From Thermohalobaculum sp038528605 (GTDB taxonomy: Bacteria > Pseudomonadota > Alphaproteobacteria > Rhodobacterales > Rhodobacteraceae): a DNA stretch of 16,054 nucleotides. The first letter of the stretch is position 1, and each line of letters starts with the position of its first letter. Made by a program: the position numbers and the translations under genes. Location: contig JBCBEP010000078.1 in the NCBI GenBank assembly GCA_038528605.1, positions 1-16,054 of the forward strand, written 5' to 3'. The notes below the pieces were generated by a model. That model made no database searches. It saw only the letters and a program-made list of their open reading frames with translations, and had not been told where the DNA came from. Below, one piece after another: positions 6,852 to 12,001 of the stretch.

Positions 6852-7700
6852 ATGAATATGCATGTTTCCAACGCCCTCGGCTCCACCACCGCGCTCACGC
6901 AGGAGCCCGTCGTCCACTCGCCGTATCTGGTTGCGAAGCTGAAGAACCAGGCGCCGAACCTCTACGGGAAGGTGAAGTTCGCTATCGTGTCCGAGCGGAT
7001 CCGCGAACTCGGTGAGCAGCTCGGCCGTCCGCCGCGCGTGCTCGATCTCGGCTGCTCCACCTCGATCTCGCGCGAGTATCTCGAGCAGACCGGTCTGGAC
7101 TTCGAGTATTGCGGGGTGGACTACGAGGCGACCTTCAGCCCCGACGTGGTGATGGATGTCCGCAAGCTCTATGCCGAGCGGCACCGCCTGCCTTGGACGC
7201 CGGACGTCATCCTGCTCCTCGACGTGCTCGAGCACCTGCCGGGCAAGGAGGACGACATCCGCAAGGTCATGCGCGAGTGCAACCGGCTGATCCCGGAGCA
7301 TGGCGAGGTGCTGGTCATCATCCCGCAGCTCTACCGGCTCGACCGCCTGAAGCTCTCCCACCTGAACTACCCGGAGCACGAGGTGCGCTTCACGCTCTCT
7401 GAGTGGGCGGACCATGTGGGTGCTGGCATCGAGATCGCGCGCACGCAGGGCATCGGCTACCTTTCGGTTCTGCCGTACCTGCCGATGCTGAGCCCCTGGT
7501 ACACCGAGACGAACGCCCATGGCCGCCTCTTCAAGTACCTGCGCGGCAAGGTCTTCGAATGGGCGCCGTTCAAGCCGGCCGAGATCGCCATCACCAAGCT
7601 GATGGGTCGCCTCGGCCTCCTCAAGGGCTGGTGCAACAGCACGCTGCTGGTCTGCAAGGGCCGCGATGCGGCTCCGGCGCTGGTGCGCGACGCGGCCTGA
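6852..7700 (+). CDS. Class I SAM-dependent methyltransferase
   Basis: The 282-residue protein has a Rossmann methyltransferase core. Motif I is VLDLGCSTS (63-71), where Gly68 begins the SAM-binding loop (the usual GxGxG is GCSTS). The acidic ribose-binding residue is Asp90 in YCGVDYEA, motif II/III lies in PDVILLLDVLEHLPG (117-131), and LIPEHGEVLVIIPQ (146-159) is the post-motif strand. No membrane segment or signal peptide is seen. The GAGGT ribosome site sits a few bases before the ATG, and the gene follows the SAHH-like gene by 11 bp, which suggests that the two act on SAM/SAH-linked chemistry. The methyl acceptor cannot be read from sequence; small molecule, quinone-like or lipid acceptors are possible. 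Confidence 0.8.
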   Translation: MNMHVSNALGSTTALTQEPVVHSPYLVAKLKNQAPNLYGKVKFAIVSERIRELGEQLGRPPRVLDLGCSTSISREYLEQTGLDFEYCGVDYEATFSPDVVMDVRKLYAERHRLPWTPDVILLLDVLEHLPGKEDDIRKVMRECNRLIPEHGEVLVIIPQLYRLDRLKLSHLNYPEHEVRFTLSEWADHVGAGIEIARTQGIGYLSVLPYLPMLSPWYTETNAHGRLFKYLRGKVFEWAPFKPAEIAITKLMGRLGLLKGWCNSTLLVCKGRDAAPALVRDAA

Positions 7701-7712
7701 TACGGCCGCCTT

Positions 7713-7734
7713 GGGCCGGGTGTTCGCCCGGCTC
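7713..7734 (+). terminator. Hairpin just after the methyltransferase stop
   Basis: GGGCCGGG-type left arm (7713-7720) pairs with CCCGGCTC (7727-7734) with one G-T wobble, around the 6-nt loop TGTTCG, beginning 13 nt after the stop codon. The sequence after it is pyrimidine-rich rather than a T-run. Together with the next hairpin it probably ends the two-gene transcript. Confidence 0.5.
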
Positions 7735-7759
7735 GCCTCTCCTTTCTGCCCGGTCCTGG

Positions 7760-7783
7760 CCCCCGTACCCTCTGGTGCGGGGG
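7760..7783 (+). terminator. Rho-independent-like terminator after the methyltransferase
   Basis: A 9-bp stem pairs CCCCCGTAC (7760-7768) with GTGCGGGGG (7775-7783), one T-G wobble, around the loop CCTCTG. TTCCCCGTTGTT follows. This is the strongest terminator candidate in the gap and would insulate the puc promoter from upstream transcription. Confidence 0.65.
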
Positions 7784-8102
7784 TTCCCCGTTGTTGAGAT
7801 CTGCGCGCGCTCGCTGCGAGTCGCGGTGGAGGGCCGGTTCGCGAGGAGTATGCCGCCCGCGGCGCCGTGTTGCGCCGTCGTGTCGCGGTCACGAATTATT
7901 TCAAACATCTTTCTGCGGCGCTCTTGTTCGCGGTGGAAATCGCTGGGCGCTGTGCGGGCTTCCCCTCAGCATGAGCCGAAATTCCCTATATATAACAATC
8001 GTATCATATAACTCGTCCGGTTCAGCATCCGGCAAATCTGCTGTTGTCTGAGGCGCTTACTCCGGGAATTCCGACAAGCTGGAAGTGTCCAATTGGGTCG
8101 AG
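7784..8102. other. Upstream region of the puc operon, no gene seen
   Basis: About 320 bp with no convincing coding frame. It includes an AT-rich island at roughly 7980-8012 (TATATATAAC and ATCATATAAC runs) in otherwise GC-rich DNA, which could be a bending site such as for IHF or a second promoter. A GCGCCGTCGTGTCGC stretch near 7875 only loosely resembles RegA/PrrA sites. No FNR palindrome was found. Confidence 0.45.
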
Positions 8103-8120
8103 TGTCAACTAAAATAGACA
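8103..8120. promoter_or_regulatory. PpsR/CrtJ operator overlapping the puc promoter -10
   Basis: TGTCAACTAAAATAGACA matches the PpsR/CrtJ consensus TGT-N12-ACA exactly, including the preferred TGTC...GACA arms. TAAAAT at 8110-8115 inside it is a good -10 hexamer, with a weak -35 (TGTCCA, 8086-8091) 18 bp upstream. Binding would block RNA polymerase, giving aerobic or high-light repression of puc, as known for this repressor family. A second TGTC half-site at 8086-8089 lacks its partner. Confidence 0.75.
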
Positions 8121-8273
8121 TTGGAGATGACAATCAAAGTTGTCACTCTGGCTGCGTTGCACAAGGACGGTGAGCGGTACCGCAAGGCGCCATCGCCACC
8201 CAATCATCCGCAGCCACGGAGGCAGCATCGCTTCCGCTTCGCGCTGCTGCCTGGACACGAAGTGGAGAAAACA
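8121..8273 (+). other. puc leader (5' untranslated region)
   Basis: If transcription begins just after the TAAAAT -10, about 150 nt of leader precede pucB. The frame of pucB stays open through it, but there is no good ribosome site before 8260 and PucB proteins begin at the equivalent of 8274, so this is read as untranslated. Confidence 0.5.
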
Positions 8274-8432
8274 ATGTCCGACGAGGATCCGAACAAGGTC
8301 TGGCCCACTGGCCTCACCGTCAAGGAGGCTGAGGAAATCCACAGCCAGCTCATCGACGGCACGCGGGTGTTCGGCGCCATTGCGCTGGTCGCTCACCTGC
8401 TCGTCGCAGTCTCGACCCCGTGGCTCGGCTAA
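8274..8432 (+). CDS. pucB: LH2 light-harvesting beta apoprotein
   Basis: The 52-residue protein is a typical antenna beta chain: polar N-terminus with NKVWPTGLT, one membrane helix (about 31-50) and the TPWLG end. His41 (VAHLLVAVSTPW) is the axial ligand of a B850-type bacteriochlorophyll. His23 and Arg31 (EIHSQLIDGTR) are at the positions of the conserved N-terminal His and of a B800-site Arg in the family. It pairs with PucA in the ring-shaped peripheral antenna of the intracytoplasmic membrane. The start is set by GGAG about 8 nt upstream of ATG 8274. pucA follows after 12 bp. Confidence 0.96.
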   Translation: MSDEDPNKVWPTGLTVKEAEEIHSQLIDGTRVFGAIALVAHLLVAVSTPWLG

Positions 8433-8444
8433 AGGAGGCACATC

Positions 8445-8786
8445 ATGAACAACTCCCGTATGTGGCTCGTCGTCAGCCCCACCGTCGGCATCCCGATCTT
8501 CCTCGGCGCCGTCGCCGCCGGCTCCTTCGCGGTCCATGTGGCAGTGCTCAGCAACACCACCTGGGTGTCCGATTTCCTCTCGGGCAAGGAGCTTGGCAGC
8601 ACCGAGACCGCCGCGGTGGAGGGCAATGTCCAGACCGCGTCGGTGCCGGCCACCGGTGCGCTGAAGGCCACCACCGCCAGCGTCTCGGCCTATGACGGCC
8701 AGCGCGTGCAGATCGTCCTGCCGGATGGCAGCGTGGCGGAAGCCGTGATCCAGGCACCGCCGCTCGACGTCGCGCTCAAGCAGTGA
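8445..8786 (+). CDS. pucA: LH2/LH3 light-harvesting alpha apoprotein with long C-terminal tail
   Basis: Residues 1-47 align without gaps to LH2 alpha chains: MWLVVSPTVGIPIFLG, a membrane helix (about 12-36), the B850 ligand His31 in SFAVHVAVL, and TTW 38-40. The positions that normally hydrogen-bond the B850 acetyl groups (Tyr44, Tyr45) are Phe44 and Leu45, as in blue-shifted B800-820 antennae. About 66 residues follow the usual end near Gly47, rich in Ala, Thr and Val, ending in a beta-like stretch (RVQIVLPDGSVAEAVIQAP). Usual alpha chains have 50-60 residues. A strong AGGAGG site precedes the ATG. The tail would face the periplasm. Confidence 0.95.
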   Translation: MNNSRMWLVVSPTVGIPIFLGAVAAGSFAVHVAVLSNTTWVSDFLSGKELGSTETAAVEGNVQTASVPATGALKATTASVSAYDGQRVQIVLPDGSVAEAVIQAPPLDVALKQ

Positions 8787-8802
8787 CGCACGACTGATCC
8801 GC

Positions 8803-8836
8803 GCCGGCGCCCCCCGCCTTTCCGGGGCGCCGGCGT
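8803..8836 (+). terminator. Strong intercistronic hairpin between pucA and pucC
   Basis: A perfect 12-bp stem pairs CGCCGGCGCCCC (8803-8814) with GGGGCGCCGGCG (8825-8836) over a 10-nt loop; no T-run follows. In Rhodobacter puc and puf operons hairpins at this place stabilise the antenna mRNA segment and reduce read-through, giving an excess of BA over C. The same role is inferred here. Confidence 0.75.
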
Positions 8837-8871
8837 CTGCCTTCCGGCTGGGAAAAAGCGAGAGATCAGAG

Positions 8872-10278
8872 ATGCTTGGCCTCCGCCGCAGGGCGCTCAG
8901 CACCATCCAGACACTCGGCCCCCGCTTCCTGCCGTTCTCGGACGTGGCGAGCGAGACGCTCCCGCTCTCGCGCCTGCTGCGCCTCTCGCTCTTTCAGGTG
9001 ACCGTCGGCATGGCGCTGGTGCTGCTGGTCGGCACGCTCAACCGCGTCATGATCGTGGAGCTTGCGGTGCCGGCCACGCTGGTCGGCGTCATGATCTCCC
9101 TGCCGATCGTCTTTGCGCCTTTCCGCGCGCTGATCGGCTACCGCTCCGATACCCATCACTCGGCCCTCGGCTGGCGGCGCGTCCCTTACATCTGGAAGGG
9201 CACGCTCTTGCAGTTCGGCGGCTTCGCCATCATGCCCTTCGCGCTCCTGGTCCTGTCCGGCTACGCCGAGGCGGCCCATGCGCCGGCCTGGATCGGCTAT
9301 GTGAGCGCGGCTGCCGCGTTCCTGCTCGTGGGCGCGGGCGTGCACATGGTGCAGACCGTGGGCCTCGCGCTCGCCACCGATCTCGTGCAGCCGGAGGACC
9401 AGCCGAAGGTCGTGGGCCTCATGTACGTGATGCTGCTTCTCGGCATGCTGGTCAGCGCCTTTGTCTTCGGAGCTCTGCTGGAAGATTACACGCCCGGCCG
9501 CCTCATCCGCGTGATCCAGGGCGCTGCGGTCGTCACGGTCGTGCTCAACGTCATCGCGCTCTGGAAACAGGAGCCGCGGGACCGGGCACGCGCCGCGAAG
9601 CCGCCCGAGGAAGCGCCGTTCGCCCAGGCCTGGGCCGCCTTTGCGGGGCAGGGCAGTGCGATGCGCCGCCTCGTGATCATCGGTCTCGGCACCCTCGGCT
9701 TCGGCATGGCCGATGTTCTCCTCGAACCTTATGGCGCGCATGTACTGGGCATGAGCGTGGCCGAGACAACGCGGCTCACCGCCATTCTCGCCGTCGGCGG
9801 TCTCACAGGCTTTGCGCTTGCCTCCAAAGTGCTCTCGAAGGGCCTCGACCCGCTGCTGATGGCCACGATCGGGGCGCTCACGGGCCTGCCGGCCTTCGCG
9901 GCCATCATGGCGGCCTCCATCGACGGGACGTATGCGCTCCTCGCCTTCGGCACCTGCCTTCTCGGCTTCGGCGCCGGCCTCTTCGGCCACGGCACGCTGA
10001 CGGCCACCATGCGCGCAGCCCCGCGCGAGCAGGCCGGGCTGGCGATCGGGGCCTGGGGTTCCGTGCAGGCGACAGCCGCAGGCCTTGGCATCGCCCTTGG
10101 TGGGGTGCTGCGCGACGTCATCGTCGCCATGCCCGACAGCGCGCGCCTTGGCCCGGAAATGGCCTACTTACCCGTCTTCGGGCTCGAAATGATCTTCCTG
10201 GCGCTCGCGGCGGCAGTCGCTCTCCCGCTTCTGCCCCGCGCCCGGCGCGCCGACGCGTTAGAGAGGAGACTGCCATGA
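8872..10278 (+). CDS. pucC: LH2 assembly protein, BCH2-type major facilitator family membrane protein
   Basis: The 468-residue protein has about 12 hydrophobic membrane segments and the BCH2/PucC-family block FAPFRALIGYRSDTH...LGWRRVPYIWKGTLLQFGG (about 82-120). Family members (PucC, LhaA, BchP-associated G115-like proteins) are needed for LH assembly, perhaps by delivering bacteriochlorophyll or shepherding apoproteins in the membrane. Length is usual for the family (about 450-480). It follows pucA by 85 bp across a strong hairpin, so its expression is probably lower than that of pucBA. Its stop overlaps the next start (ATGA at 10275-10278), which indicates translational coupling. Confidence 0.93.
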   Translation: MLGLRRRALSTIQTLGPRFLPFSDVASETLPLSRLLRLSLFQVTVGMALVLLVGTLNRVMIVELAVPATLVGVMISLPIVFAPFRALIGYRSDTHHSALGWRRVPYIWKGTLLQFGGFAIMPFALLVLSGYAEAAHAPAWIGYVSAAAAFLLVGAGVHMVQTVGLALATDLVQPEDQPKVVGLMYVMLLLGMLVSAFVFGALLEDYTPGRLIRVIQGAAVVTVVLNVIALWKQEPRDRARAAKPPEEAPFAQAWAAFAGQGSAMRRLVIIGLGTLGFGMADVLLEPYGAHVLGMSVAETTRLTAILAVGGLTGFALASKVLSKGLDPLLMATIGALTGLPAFAAIMAASIDGTYALLAFGTCLLGFGAGLFGHGTLTATMRAAPREQAGLAIGAWGSVQATAAGLGIALGGVLRDVIVAMPDSARLGPEMAYLPVFGLEMIFLALAAAVALPLLPRARRADALERRLP

Positions 10279-10931
10279 CCACCATCATCACGCGGGCTTA
10301 CGACACTGAGAAAAAAGCGAAAACCGCAGCCACCGCGGCCGAGGCCAAGATCGGGGCCGACGCGGTGGATGTGGTGAAGGACGCTGCAGCGATCCGCACC
10401 GCGATCACCAAGGGCGGCGCGGCGGGCGATGCGGCGGAGAGCATGGCGGCAATGATCCCCGATGGCGGGGCCATCGTCGTGGCGCGCGCCCCCTGGGGCA
10501 CGGCGGCCCGGGCGACCTCGGCGCTCGACGAGGCGGGGCCGATCGCGACCGAGATGCCCAAGCTCTATGTGAGCGACAGCGCCTCGGGCCGCGCGGAAAG
10601 CATCATCCCCGGCAATCGCAAATACCTCACCGCCGATGGCGACGCCTCGCGGGTGAAGGACCCGACGCCCTTCTCGACCTTCTTCGGCATGCGCGTGCTC
10701 TCGGATCGCAAGCCGAAGGACGTGCTGATGCGCGGCAACACCCACATCATGCCGTGGAAGCCGCTGTCGGACTGGAAGCTCGGCGCCCCCCTCATCACCG
10801 AAGACACGGCTGTTTTCTCGAAGCGCCTCGGCTGGGAGACGCTGAAGGAGCGACCGGCGACGCAGCCCCTCCTCGAGCGGGACAAGACGCCGTTCTCCAC
10901 CGCGCTTGGCTGGGACACCCTGATGCGGTGA
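10275..10931 (+). CDS. Puc-operon accessory protein of unknown function with triple FSxxxGW motif
   Basis: This 218-residue protein is translationally coupled to pucC by an ATGA overlap and has its own GAGAGGAG site. Residues 1-95 (ITRAYDTEKKAKTAATAAEA..., then an Ala/Gly-rich part) loosely resemble the general stress protein 17M/YflT type of fold. The C-terminal half repeats a motif Dx[TA][PV]FSxxxG[MW]xxL at about 129-142, 177-190 and 203-216, plus a weaker PLSDWKLG at 163-170. There is no signal peptide or membrane segment. Its position corresponds to pucDE of Rhodobacter capsulatus, whose PucE stabilises LH2, so an antenna-binding role is plausible. I do not recognise the family with certainty, so no symbol is given. 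Confidence 0.75.
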   Translation: MTTIITRAYDTEKKAKTAATAAEAKIGADAVDVVKDAAAIRTAITKGGAAGDAAESMAAMIPDGGAIVVARAPWGTAARATSALDEAGPIATEMPKLYVSDSASGRAESIIPGNRKYLTADGDASRVKDPTPFSTFFGMRVLSDRKPKDVLMRGNTHIMPWKPLSDWKLGAPLITEDTAVFSKRLGWETLKERPATQPLLERDKTPFSTALGWDTLMR

Positions 10932-10970
10932 CTGGAAGGCCATCGCGCGGCTTGGCGACCGGTGACCGCT

Positions 10971-10989
10971 GCTCAGCGCGCCGCTGAGC
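10971..10989. terminator. Hairpin at the convergent end of the puc operon and oxyR
   Basis: GCTCAGCG (10971-10978) and CGCTGAGC (10982-10989) form a perfect 8-bp stem with a 3-nt loop. It overlaps the oxyR stop codon and lies 40 bp after the puc operon stop. It could act in both directions, although neither side has a T-run. Confidence 0.5.
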
Positions 10990-11872
10990 CCGCGGCGCCG
11001 CGCAGGATCTCCGCGATCTCGATGAGCTGATCCGCCAGCGGGCTGGTGCGCCGCCAAACCATGCCCACGGTCCGCGTCGGCAGGGGCGGGCGGAAGCGGG
11101 CGATGGCCACCGGAGCGGAGCGTGTCTCCACTGGCACGGCCATCTCGGGGATGAGCGTCACGCCGATCCCTGCACTCACCATCTGCACGAGCGTGGTCAG
11201 CGAACTGCCATCCATCAGCTCACGCGGCCGCGTGGCCGGCAGGTTGCAGAAGGAGAGCGCCTGGTCCCGGAAGCAGTGACCCTCCTCGAGCAGCAGCAGC
11301 CGCATCTCCGCCAGCCGGTCGGCGCTTGGCACGGGTTTGCCGGCATCCTCCGCGGGGCGGACGAGGACGAACTCCTCCGTGAAGAGCGCCACTTCGGAGA
11401 GCCCGGGCTCGGAGACGGGGAGGGCGAGGATGGCCGTATCCAGCCGTCCATCCGCCAGTTCTGTCAGCAGCCGCGGGGTCATGCTCTCGCGCACCCGGAT
11501 ATCGAGCCCGCCATGCCGCGCGCTCAGCGCCCCGATGAAGGCGGGCAGCAGATAGGGCGCGATGGTGGGGATGACGCCTATCCGCAACCGGCCGGCCAGC
11601 CGCTCCTGCGAGGCACGCGCGAGATCCGCCAACTCGTCCACCGAGCGCAGGATCTCCCGCACGCGGCCCGCGAATTCCTCCCCCAGCCCGGTGAGCCGCA
11701 CCTGCCGCGCATCCCGCTCGAAAAGCGCCGCGCCGAGCGATGCCTCCAGTTCCTTGATCTGCATGGAGAGCGCGGGCTGCGTTACGGCCGAGGCTTCGGC
11801 GGCCCGCCCGAAATGCCCGTGCCGGGCGAGGGCGTCGAAGTAGCGAAGCTGCTTGAGCGTAAGGCTGTTCAT
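10973..11872 (-). CDS. oxyR: Hydrogen peroxide-sensing LysR-family regulator OxyR
   Basis: The 299-residue LysR-type protein has an N-terminal winged helix-turn-helix (LRYFDALARHGHFGRAAEASAVTQPALSMQIKELE, about 9-43) and a periplasmic-binding-fold sensor domain. The redox pair typical of OxyR is present: Cys200 in EEGHCFRDQ and Cys209 in SFCN, nine residues apart as in E. coli Cys199/Cys208. Peroxide oxidises these to a disulfide and turns the protein into an activator. It is divergent from katG, its usual target, with 129 bp between their start codons. The position and the cysteine pair make OxyR much more likely than another LysR regulator. Confidence 0.95.
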   Translation of the reverse strand: MNSLTLKQLRYFDALARHGHFGRAAEASAVTQPALSMQIKELEASLGAALFERDARQVRLTGLGEEFAGRVREILRSVDELADLARASQERLAGRLRIGVIPTIAPYLLPAFIGALSARHGGLDIRVRESMTPRLLTELADGRLDTAILALPVSEPGLSEVALFTEEFVLVRPAEDAGKPVPSADRLAEMRLLLLEEGHCFRDQALSFCNLPATRPRELMDGSSLTTLVQMVSAGIGVTLIPEMAVPVETRSAPVAIARFRPPLPTRTVGMVWRRTSPLADQLIEIAEILRGAAGSAAR

Positions 11873-11890
11873 AAGGTTGCCTGATGTGAG

Positions 11891-11919
11891 CGATCAGAAA
11901 TCCCGACTATCACTGATCG
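11891..11919. promoter_or_regulatory. oxyR: Candidate OxyR site in the oxyR-katG control region
   Basis: CGATCAG (11891-11897) and CTGATCG (11913-11919) form a perfect 7-bp inverted repeat whose centres are 22 bp apart, two helical turns, as expected for a LysR dimer on one face of DNA. It is 19-47 bp upstream of the oxyR ATG and about 80-110 bp upstream of katG. Assignment to OxyR is inferred from location. Confidence 0.55.
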
Positions 11920-11946
11920 GCCAGCTTGGGTAGAACCATTCTAAGA

Positions 11947-11964
11947 CAGTGGAATCGATCACTG
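11947..11964. promoter_or_regulatory. Second dyad upstream of katG
   Basis: CAGTG (11947-11951) and CACTG (11960-11964) are inverted around GAATCGAT, 35-55 bp before the katG start. It may be a second OxyR contact near the katG promoter -35, since LysR activators often bind two neighbouring sites. Confidence 0.35.
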
Positions 11965-12001
11965 CTCCCCACCACGCCTCACGCCAACGCCGGAGAGAAT
12001 G

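Noticed and set aside
8121..8273. N-terminal extension of PucB of about 50 residues, as the frame is open upstream
   Set aside because: The family start aligns with ATG 8274, which has a proper ribosome site; the upstream part is not hydrophobic or conserved-looking.
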